DNA from: Tubiluchus corallicola
Lineage: Eukaryota; Priapulida; Priapulimorpha; Priapulimorphida; Tubiluchidae
Length of the DNA stretch: 64,000 nucleotides
Direction of reading: 5' to 3'
Assembly: GCA_030141605.1 (NCBI GenBank)
Contig: JAQGDQ010000459.1
Coordinates: forward strand, 24,545-88,544
Position numbers and translations under genes: made by a program. Positions 19,393-31,300 of this stretch are shown here, piece by piece. Every line of letters begins with the position of its first letter. Position 1 is the first letter of the stretch. The notes under the pieces are model-generated. The model was given only the letters and a program-made list of their open reading frames with translations. It ran no database searches and was not told the origin of the DNA.

Positions 19393-22300
19393 GTAGGCAT
19401 ATGGTTATTATTATTACTATTTTCTTTACATAATTATTGAGAATTTGATGAATTAGGATGTGTATTGAATGATCTTCTTTACATCAAAGCATTTCTAATT
19501 TTTCTTGGTTTGAAAACAGCAACAATGGAAATGTCGTAATAATATTTTTTAATTCTTTGTCACTTTGCAGAACCAGTAACATGTGTTCTGTATAAATTTA
19601 TAATTAAAACGTTGAAATTATTTAAATAGTCATGTTATCTGTTTTTGATAGTGTATCGAAATTAGCTGAGCTAAGCTGTCAGTACTTTGCTACAGCTCAG
19701 TCATAACTTCTTGAGCTTTTTATTATACATAATTATGTTCTAAAGTTATGGGACAGGACTACTCCCTTTTGAAATACTGTGGTAATTAGCATATTTAACT
19801 AAGATTTCCAGAAATTATGAAATTTTCCCAAAAATTAACGATTAATTTCAATTTGCAATAATATCTTAGTCAAGTTCCAATATAGATACAGCCTCCAGTG
19901 AGAGGCAAAGCACCTGGGGCAGTTTGCTAGGTGAAGATACCAGCAGATTTGCCGGCTGTCACCCATCTGTTTACTAACTATGCTGCATATTGCTTAACTT
20001 TTAGCCATTAAGCCAAACACACACATACTGTAACCATTAGGGGTGAGCATCGAACGTTCGAGTTTGATTCGAATGAATTTTTTAGTTCAAATTTGATTCG
20101 AACCTAAAATTATAGATTCGAATAATTCAGCATTTCAACCACATACGTTCTTTATCATTAAAACGTTTGGAACAGTATGCAATAGCACAATTTAGCTGCA
20201 GTTTCTGTGCAAAATGTTTGACAAACTAATAGTGGTTTTATTGCAGAACAAAATCAAGAAACATGCATGATCTTTGTAAGACCACTTTTTACTAGTAGTT
20301 CGAAAATCTCTCAAACTCAGTTCGAATTCGAAATACTAAAGTTCGGCTCGATTCGAATTCAAAAGTCACAAATTCGAATTCCCTTTCTGGTAGAGAATGC
20401 TCACCCCTAGTAACCATTGGTCTAATTATATTTTATTACAGTTGTGTTAACACACTCATGTCATGCATTAAATCTAATGCGTGGTATACTGGTCATCTTT
20501 TCAGCATAATTACATATATAGTCCTTTAGCCTTTTTGTTAAATATCATTGTTTTTCGTTGCCTTTCTGCGCATTTGAAATTTTAGCAAAATTTGCGCAAG
20601 TGACTTAACGCCCACTGTGAGTGACTGTGAGTCATTCAATACTGTTTTTTCAGACTGCTGTAAAATTAATAGGAATGTAGCTAACCTTGCTCACGAGCTA
20701 TCCTTGCATGAAAAGCGCGGGCAAAGAAAGCACCCTTTGTTTTTTTCTCAAAAAGTTTAGAGAAACTGGAAATGGTAAAAACTGTTAAGTTTCCGTTCAT
20801 GTTGTTTTTATCTAGCTGTTCTCTTAATTTTTTGTTTTTACGCCTATAAATAAATTGCCATATTTTATAAATGCAGTTATCTAATTCCGAGTCCTAGAGC
20901 GTAAATCATGGATCCGCCACGCTGCAGCTCGTGAGCAGGAAAGCATGACGCACGTGTGTGTTTCCCAAGTACAGTTCGCTTTGCTTGGAATATTGTTTAT
21001 CCCAAATTTCACTGCTTGTTGAATTTTTGTGTGCGTTTAACTTACTAACCTTTGTCTTGTGTAAACAACAAGAAATGGAAGATACTATAGATAACGGGAT
21101 GAGTAACGAAGGTAAGTAGCAGAAGATGCTATTCACCATCCATCTAATGAGAATAATCATGTTGTTTGACATCGCGGTGCAGGTGCAGTCACAAAATGCA
21201 TAGCATTCGTAATAACGATTGGAGGCAGCCATTGTTGTTTCGTGTCAAATCTCTTGGGAGTTATTTCGTTTGCTTGGATCGGGCGAACGTTAAGCTATAT
21301 ATTTTGCATGATTCACCCTACCCCAGTCGTCTTTTCACAGACATTCTTAGTTTTTGGGGGCACAAACTATCTTGGGTTTCATGAAAAACGGTTTTTGTTC
21401 GATTCGCTGTTGTTAAGGCGTAACCATTTATTTGGGATTTCAATCAATATTTGCTAGTTCAGTTCAGTGATACTTGGAAATGTCACGTTGACTCGGCTCG
21501 AGTACATTTAGTAGTAGGTTCTATTATTAGCTGTATTGGAGTGTGACTGTGCCACAGGTACACTTCAGTATATATGCATACATGTACAATCGTTTTCACC
21601 AAGTTCTAGATAACTAAATTTTTCTGGCATGTGATACTGATGAAAAGTGTGTACAGAACTAATGAACTAATTCGTACGTGTTAATGCCTTGAAAATATTG
21701 TTAATGTAATTTACTGTTGAGTAGGGATGGAAGCAGATCTGGATCCCTGGATCCAGTCCGGGCCAGGTTCGGGCAACTTACAGGCATCTGAATCTGGTAA
21801 AAGCGTATAAATTACGATGGTAGCCTAACAACTACACATCAGTGACAATAATGTTAACTTGCTTATGAAACTGTTTTAGCCTTCATCCACAAACCTTGCA
21901 TGAACTTTAGTAATTTAACACATAATCTCAACAGAAACCCGTGCAGCAAAGCGATTTTTTGTCCACAGATAAGAAACTTCTGTATGTTTCTAAGGAGCCA
22001 GATTTGTATTTGTACTGACTTATGTGGATTATGGTAAAACTGTATCCATTGTATTGCTACTGTGTAGGAACTAAAATCTGGCATTTTTTAAATTTGTAAT
22101 TTTTTCATTTGACCTTGTAAGTTGTAAAGTGTAAGAAGACAAGAAATGGGAAATTTATCCCCAGATTTCCTAGCATATAATTTTATCTATTATCTATTCG
22201 TAGTAGAGCTGTCATGTGGTGGTTCTTAACAATTTATTTACAAAGTGCCTAAATTTGAAATTTCTGCTGCATTTTCTTATGTGTTTGTTGCATTTTGCTT

Positions 22301-25300
22301 TAATACTCCCACAAGAATAGCATATCTGTTTGAAAAACCACTAAAACTATTATGCTAAAACCAAAATTATATGAATGATTTCATTTACTTTCAAGAATGA
22401 CTTGCATTTCTCTGCCACTCATAGAGACGGAATGTTTAATAACTTCTTAATGAAAAAAGATACGCTTGTTTATTTCAGTGACGGATGCAGTGGAAGCAAT
22501 CGGTGAAGCAATCAGTTCTTCGACTACATCGAAAGAGAAATGCTGTTGGTATAACACAGATAATCTTGATCCTCGATGTAAGTTTAAAAAACTTTCATTT
22601 GTGGGTGGTGCCCAGTTCGATCTTCGTAAGTTTAACTGACTTTCATTTGTGGGTGGTGCCCGATTCGATCCTCATAAGTTTGACTGACTTTCATTTGTGG
22701 GTGGTGTCCAGTTCGATCCTCATCAGTTTGACTGACTTTCATTTGTGGGTGGTGCCCAGTTCGATTTTCGTAACTTTAACTGACTTTCATTTGTGGGTGG
22801 TGCCCAGTTCAATCCTCATAAGTTTAACTGACTTTCATTTGTGGGTGGTGCCCAGTTCGATTCTCATAAGTTTGACTGACTTTCATTTGTGGGTGGTGCC
22901 CAGGTCGATCCTCATAAGTTTGACTGACTTTCATTTGTGGGTGGTGCCCAGTTCGGTCCTCATAAGTTTGACTGACTTTCATTTGTGGGTGGTGCCCAGT
23001 TCGGTCCTCATAAGTTTGACTGACTCATTTGTGGGTGGTGCCCAGTTCGATCCTCATAAGTTTGACTGACTTTCATTTGTGGGTGGTGCCCAGTTCGATC
23101 CTCATAAGTTTGACTGACTTTCATTTGTGGGTGGTGCCCAGGTCGATCCTCGTAAGTTTAACTTACATTCATTTGTGGGTGGTGCCCAGTTCTTGCAAAT
23201 TGTGATACACCTGAATTTTACCTGAGAAAAAATCACAAATCGTGAAAAGCCACAGCATGAAAGTTGCTTATTAATTATTAGACAACATGTGATAATTAGC
23301 TATTTGAAGTCATGTTTTCTACCACTGATTGATTGAACGTAGTATACACAGCTAAATTTAAAATTTACTTAGTAAAAGGTAAACATCAGTCATGCAAGTT
23401 GCGTTTGGGGCCAACTTTGGCTTCAGTCAGTATTCCAATGCCATGTTTGGTTTCGGGTTAATAATCTACTTCTACACTGAATTATAATTAAATTGAGAGA
23501 AACAGTAAACTCAGGTAGTCAGCTAAGGCTAACTGATAACTATTTACATGTAAAAATGATCTTGCGACTACATAGGGTTGAATTTGTTCCTGCGCATGAT
23601 TTAGAATCGTTTTGATTTAATCACCTGTACTGAAGTTCAGTTTATGCAAAGATGAAACTCAGTAAAATGCTTTAAAATCGAAATTTGTAGAACAAAGATA
23701 ATCTTCATTTTATCGCCGATTTTGACATTTTTCAATTTGCTCTAGATTCCCCCAGAACACAAAATATTCTGAAATCGAAATTTTTGTTTAGCAGTGGCAA
23801 ACTTATTTTTAAAACTAAATGAAACCTTAGAATTAAAAATTCAATACTAGCCTGTTTTTCTTTTACTCATGTCATGTTATGGATATGGAAGTTATTGCTG
23901 TTCAAGTGTGGAACTGAATCCATAGAGTCGACTGTCCGATTTCCCGACATTTTTAAGTATTGTCTTCCTGACTTTTGCATCACTATGATTTTTATAGTTA
24001 CTGCAGTGAAAGCTTAATCTATTAAGTTAGCCTGGTTAACTTCCCTGTCATGCTTTCTAAAGGTTCATGCTCACTGACTCTCCCTTCCTGTATTGTATTC
24101 AGCCTTGTCCCATTGTGTAGTGCCATGTGTTGTATAAACAATGAGTCAATTATAACTGTATTCTAAAGAAAATCCTGGTTTGGACGAGATTGGTTCTGGT
24201 TAAGATAGTTAAGAAATGTTTGGTTATCCAAAGTTTTGCTTGGATTAGGTTAAGTTAGTTACACGGTGCAAAGAATATGAATATATATCTGTTCTAAGCA
24301 TTTTGTCAGGTTAGGTTAGGTTAAATTGACGATTGTATTAGTCCGAGATAAAGTACCGTGAATTTTGTCATCTAGATTTTGTTTTTGTAATTTGGATGTT
24401 TGTGAACTAAAAGCACATGTCTTTGCTGTAACATTCAGTAACAATTGCACAACCATTTACTTGCAAGCTTAATTTCCTAATATACCTTTCCTTATATAGC
24501 AGAAATCTTGTGAACTAGGTGTAATTAGAATTTTTAGTTTAATTTTATAAAAATTTGTTACTACATCAACCAACCAATTGCCTGAACAAAACATCAATAT
24601 AAAGAAACATACTGTGTATGCAATACCATTAGTACAGAATATAGCACTTACTCTAGTTAAGAAACATTAATTTAGGTACTTTAAACATATGAATACAGCA
24701 TTGTCCTTTCCAATGTGCATTTAACATTACCAGGAAATTCACATGGAAGTAATGATTTCCCATAAATTGTGAACTGTAAAGGTCTGTACTGTAGTTTTCA
24801 GTTCTCAGTATTGAATGCTCAACATGCCTTAATCTTTTGCGTTTTCCAAAAATCTTTACCGTTGTGGTGTGGGCCATCATGGAACCTTTTAGTTTTATAT
24901 TTCCTTTTAGTGAGCAAAAGTTGAAAAATCATGTTCTCAAATATTTGTGATTTTCAATGATTAGCTAAGCATTTATTCAGCTAATATTCCCAGGATTCTT
25001 AAAATTTCTCTTCATGAGTTATTTCAAGAATGAGAAATGTGTGTTGTATTCACATGACAGTGAGCGGTTGGTTGATCGGTGAGTTCAATACTCACTATGG
25101 ACAGTTTTATTTTCCATACTTAGACCACGTGGCTGTTTACCTTACAGCTCAGGAGGATGTTTACACATAGGAACATGGCTAAGACACCTCTGCTAGTGCA
25201 GTGGCTCGTATTAATTTTAGATAATTATCGTCAATAACAGCCAAGATTCTGGTACTGCCACTTGTAAGCAGTCTTATGGTCAAGTAATGTACTTGCACTT

Positions 25301-28300
25301 GGTACCTAAGTACTATTTTCTGAGTACTTGTACTTGCCACTTTTAAAAGCAACAAAGTACTTTACAACATTACAAGCATTCATAACATAATTCTTTATAT
25401 AACTACACAAGAATTAGTAAAATTAGTGATTTAACAATTACATTAACAATTACTGAAAAATTATATTTAAATAAAGCAAACTAAGTTTTGATTTTATTGT
25501 TGCCATGGTGATGCATGCAATTGTTGGTGCATCATCTATTTCGCTAGAAGTCAGCAAATATTTAAATCTGTTACGTACACGGGAAGGGAGTGATCCAGGG
25601 ATGTTTTGGGAGGACACCTTCCTCATCGTAAATTACCTTCTATTCAAGCCTCCTCTGCAGGGGTAGAACGAGCTTTGAACATTGCAGGAAAGATATTTAG
25701 AGCCACCGGCTGACAGACACGAATTTTGAAACATTGATGTTCGTTAACATTCCTTCAAATTTAAATTCTTTTAAAAGAAAACTGAAAGTTTGTCTTTTTA
25801 AGCAGATTTTAATGTATAAGTGGTGAATATTTAGCCAATTTTGTTGATTTATAGATAGGTCTAACTGTATTATAGATTTTTTAGTATTTTATGTAAATAT
25901 TTTAAATCTAAATACAGAGAGACGGGAGGTTGCTGGTGACAGGTCAGGCTGGTCTAAAGTGATAGCAAGGGTCATGTCAGAGGACGTCTGAGTCCAGAGA
26001 TGATAATGATTAATGTATTTAATTTTACATGTACAGCGCCTATGAAAAAATTTTCATTGAAAGAGCATTTTATTAATAAATACATATTATATAAGTGTAA
26101 TGACAGAGTAATAAAAGTATAATCTTGAATTAGCAACAAATATGGTATAGTATTTAATAGACTATAAAAGTCATCTGTTAATGAAATGGAACTTGTACAA
26201 TGTACTACACACTTGGCAATGCTACTGAGTGCAAAATTCCAGTTTACAGAATGTATAACTGTACATAAAATTGTCTGCGTTTGTTCGGAATGAAATATTG
26301 TGTTACTCTCACTCCTGTGTAGATAAATCTTACACATGTTTGCAGCTTAAATCTGAGAAGAGAAAGAACCCTGCTGTTGATTTTGCTTTGTGCCACATTT
26401 TCCCACGTGCTGAGAAGCCAGTTGTTTTAAGCTCGCTGCTTGCTTCCCCCGTGAAGCCATTGCTTGCTGTACTCGCCGGCTGGTCTACTGTACCTCTTTC
26501 TGTTCGAGAATGCGGCGTTTGTTTGTAACAGCAATCTTTATTTTGACAACTCCTGGGAGCCCAGATCAAGGGTATATATATTTAGGGGGCTGTTTATGGC
26601 TGTTTCACTCAATCAACTCAGCTGGTGAAAAAGCATTGATAATAATGTTGAATTAGACATGTAGTTAACTTTCTTTTTCTGCATTTTGTCAGATTTTGTT
26701 TCTTATTTCGTCTAAACGAGTTTACCGTCTTGCATGCGTGTTTCTAGTGTATGTCAGTTTGTAATAATATACTGGCTGTTTTTCAAAATACACAATCTCC
26801 ATGTGAAAATGTAGCTTGCACAAATATTAAATTATTGGCGTTTAAGACACAGTTCGGTTCTTAAGTACTCCAATTTTACGATTGTTATGAAAATGTTGCT
26901 ATTTTTATGAACATTTGCAAGGTTATCCCAAAATGGCGGCGTTAGCACTTTGATTTGCAGTCTGTTTTTGATTGGGGTACAACAACGTTATTTTGACAAG
27001 TGTGGTACAGATCATGTTGTATTGGGTGTTGTTGTGTCTAGACTATTTGTGTGAGTGTTTACTGTACAGAGGACACATAATGGTGCTTACATTTTTTTCC
27101 AGCTTTGTAATTATTGGAGGAAAGTTATTTAATGTTCCTATTTGGTAAATTACAACTATATGACTCTCAATACCCGTCTTTACGTGCAAAATTAGTGCCT
27201 GTTTTGATATATTACCTGTTAATTTGAATTTTGATGAAGCAAAGTGCTTCAAAAATGTAAATGGGATTTTTAGAAAAATTTTCGATTTACTTCGATTAAA
27301 TTTATTAATTTTTTGCCTTTTGAGTAAAAAGCACAGAATTTTACTTGAAGTGTTTTGAACGAATCATGCACAATGCAAAACTGGCATTAAGAAGTATAAT
27401 TACGTACATGGCTATTATTGTTATACAGATATAACACAGATGCAGATTTATAATATCATAATTTCACATTAATTACGGTTCACAAAAACTCTACACTTAT
27501 TATTCACTCATGTGCTTTAATTCTTAATAAACAAATATATTCTTCAAAGTTAATTTTACTAAATTAATTTAATGAAATATTTGCAAATTTAGTTTTGAAG
27601 TAAGCTGAAAACATTGCTGACCAGTGTTTATGGTCAAGTGCAGGGTTCCCACAGTCAACGAAAATCTTGGACAATCCGTGGAAAATGCAGGTTCTCCTGG
27701 AAAGTCAGGAAAAATGCTGAAAATGAAGGGAAAAGTCAGGGAAATTGGAAAGGGTTGCAAAAATAATAACCGTGAACCGATATTTTTCCGAACATGTTTT
27801 TCAGCGATTCGTGTTCAAATAAAATTTTCCCATGGCAGGCTCCCAGTTTCAATTTCTGTTCCAAAAATAATGATGGCCGAGACATATCAGTATATGTATA
27901 CACAAAAATGTTTGAATTGGTAATGCAATTTCTGCTTATCTTGGTCATGGAAAATCAATATTTGGTCAGGGAAAAGTCAGGGAAATTTATTTTTGAAATT
28001 CTGTGGGAACCCTGTAAATGATTTTCCGGTGTTTTTCCAAGGAATTCTTAAAACAAAGGTACTGCACATTGATGTGTTAAAGACCAAAAGTCCTTTGTGA
28101 CATTTAATTTTTAGATGCCATATCAGCATTTGGTAGGTTATGGCACTGCAAAGTAGAATTCTTAGCCTTCACAGTTGGTTCAAAGTGGTAATTGCTTGTC
28201 TAATAAACGCATTGCTAAGCTAATATGACCCGTGTGTGGTGGGGATTGGTTTAATATTATAAGGTTACCTGGCAACAGTACTTTATGGTGTCTGGGCAAA

Positions 28301-31300
28301 CTATGAAGTATGTAAACAGTTTCTAGGACAACCTGTAGGTTTTCTGATCCTACCTGCTGATTATTGATTTTTCACTTTAGTTTGTAATGTGCATTGTAAT
28401 AATACCTTGTAAAGCCACAGTAAATATGGGTGTGGAGGATCGTGCTTAAAGGGCTACTCGCTGTGTAAAATTCATCAATAAAAATCATTTAGAGGTTCTT
28501 GTTAACCCTTTTGTCGAGAATTTTGTAACAGTATATTACAGATACTCTACTTTATTGTACTGTTAGAAAAGAACTGATTAATTAACTTAATTAACTCGCT
28601 CATCTGTTTTATCGAATAATTATTGTGTTTGCTAATTAATAAAACAAAGACGAAATTGCTGATGTTAATTTATGTTTTTATTTTTTAATATCTGTGACGG
28701 GCTCCTTCTTTAGTGTAAACATTAGTACATACGTATTAGACCCTGATGGCCAAAATCTGTGTTCATTAGAGACTTAAAACATAAATTAAGATGGACTCAT
28801 GATAGCATTTTTATCTTTATTTTATTAGTACATGTATTTGCAATGACGGATGCCAAACCTGTTACAATTCTGGTGTTTTCAAGTTGCTTTACTGTAAGGT
28901 AGTTTGTAATCAAACTAATTGATTAGATTTATTTGAAAATAAAGCAAGAATGTACTTCAGTACCTTTCGCTTAATATTAAGAACAATTCAATTATGTGGT
29001 TTCTTACGGCGAATTCAGACTAGCGAGTTTTCTGTCGCGAATTTTTTTCTCAGAGCAAACTTGCAAGTGGGAACTGCTTTGCGAGTTACTGTCCGCAAGT
29101 TATTGTAAACACTCCAACAGTTGCTTCGAGTTCAGACTTGGGAGTTTTCTTTCTGACAGCAAACTCGCAACGGCAAGTGTTACAAGTGTTAACTGTTTTG
29201 TGAGTTACTGTCAGCTAGTTATTGTAAACACTCCAAGAGTTGCTTCGAGTTCAGACTTGGAAGTTTTCTTTCTGACAGCAAACTCGCAACGGCAAGTGTT
29301 AACTGTTTTGTGAGTTACTGTCAGCAAGTTATTGTAAACACTCCAAGAGTTGCTGCGAGTTGATTTACTGTCTAGTGTGAACGCTTCGGCAAATTACTCT
29401 CTACATTTCTCGCAGTGAACAGAGAAGTGAGTGTTAGCTCGCGCTTACTGTCAGAGAGTAACTCACAGCAAGTTTTGCTTTCTAGTCTCAACGTGCTTGT
29501 GAGTTACTTGGTGAGAAAACTCTCTAGTCTGAATACGCCGTTAGACAGTAACTTCTCAGTGTAAACTGAGCTTTTCCACACGTAATTACTGAAGCCCAGT
29601 AACACTGATCATTTGTTGCCTTGTAAATAGTGCTTTTGTACTGTCATGCATGGCCTGTCCCAGAAAATCAATGTGTCTAGTTGCTGCTCTACTTGGCTTC
29701 ATCAATAATACACCTTCCACCGGACTTTAGCTTGTACACAGTCTGTTCTAAATTGTCGTCTGCCTGTAATCTTGTGACGTACTTGCTTTGCCAATATTGG
29801 ACGATGCTTGCATTATTTAACCTAATTTCATCATACATGGCCATGTCCTAGGAAATCAATGTGTCTACTACTGCTGCTAAGCTGGTTGGCTTCACCATCA
29901 ATAATATGCTTCCAGTGGGCTTTACCTAGAACCTGTAATTAGGTAATTTACAGCACATGTTTGCAGCTAACAGCAGCCTAACTGTTGAACTAGTGCGTTG
30001 GGAGTCATAACTACAAGTTTGTTGCTGAGTTAACAACTGACTTAAACTTAGTGGTGGTTCGAATTGACTTTGAATCGGTGGTTTTTGCTGGATGGATTTG
30101 ACTTTATACGTAAAAATGGATGGAATTTTGATTATTTAAGCCAGTTTATATTACAGGCACATAAAAACATTGTTAAAAACAACACAACTTTATTAAGAAC
30201 TTACGTTAAAAAGTTAAAAGCTAAAATCGTGCAAAACGCTTCAAAACGTTATATTTGAGCCACAAAGCTGATATTAACAATTTCAGCATTGTGAGCAAAG
30301 CTACAAATAACTGGGACTTATTAATAAAAGAAAGTTTATCTGTGTACCCTAATAAGCCTCTCCTTAATGTACAAAGCAGTTCAATTCATTCAACTTTATT
30401 TTCAAACACTTAGCTATTTGTTACTGTATCATTTCTTCAGGTCTGCTTAATCATTACCTATTTGGCTTCTGTTAATTACTTAATCAGTGCATAATAAGCT
30501 CTGTCTGTATAAACTGATTGTAAGTTTGTAAACTTACCACTAATGATGACATTAAAAAGTTTTTAAATGTAAAGTTGATTATCTAACTTTGATCTTTTCA
30601 ATTTAAAGTGAAAGAACGTTGAAAGTTCTGCTCAGTGTGCTAGTAAGACTAAAACACACATTTTTTATTTTTAAGACTTTTATAAAGAGTTATCTAATTG
30701 CTAGATTTACATATCAGTTTGCATTTCATAAACGCATTTTGTGCAGATCATTTGGAACAGAATGATACTACTAGTCAGTACCGGTTTAGTCCTGTTCTAT
30801 CTGCTCTTGTTGTCTGTATGATTCATACACGTATTTCATGATATCTAATATTTGTAGACAGACTAAGACAACTATTACAAAGATATCTTCATGTCTCATC
30901 GACTTCGCCTCATCATTTCCGTGTTTATCGTCCAGGAATGGAGAGGCCTGTAGTTGTTTGTCAAACCTTGATGTTTGATTTTTCTGTTCAATCTCTTATT
31001 GACCATACAAACATGCGGCTATGCTTTGCCATCATTTATGTAGGTGTTAACTGCTTAAATATTTGCACCTTTTTGAAGGTATGTAGATAGTGATCTCGTG
31101 GGCAGACATTATGATAAATCAGGGAAGTTTTATTTCAATTCATAAAGCAAAAATAATAATGTTGAATAAGTTGTTTAAAACTAGTTTCCTCAGTCCGTTT
31201 CTTCAGTTTACGCGTTCAATGCTTAAAACAGTTTTCAGCTTTGTTTTCACTCCTCATGTATGCTTATTTTTATATTCGTTGTTATTTATTGTGAATTTAT

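Noticed and set aside
22485-23069. 194-codon frame with 16-residue repeats (FHLWVVPSSILISLTD)
   Set aside because: It runs in a different frame from the reticulon exon and is explained by a 48-bp repeat unit without stops.
27624-27923. 99-codon frame rich in Gly/Lys
   Set aside because: It coincides with the GGAAAAGTCAGG-type subterminal repeats of a hAT-like MITE.
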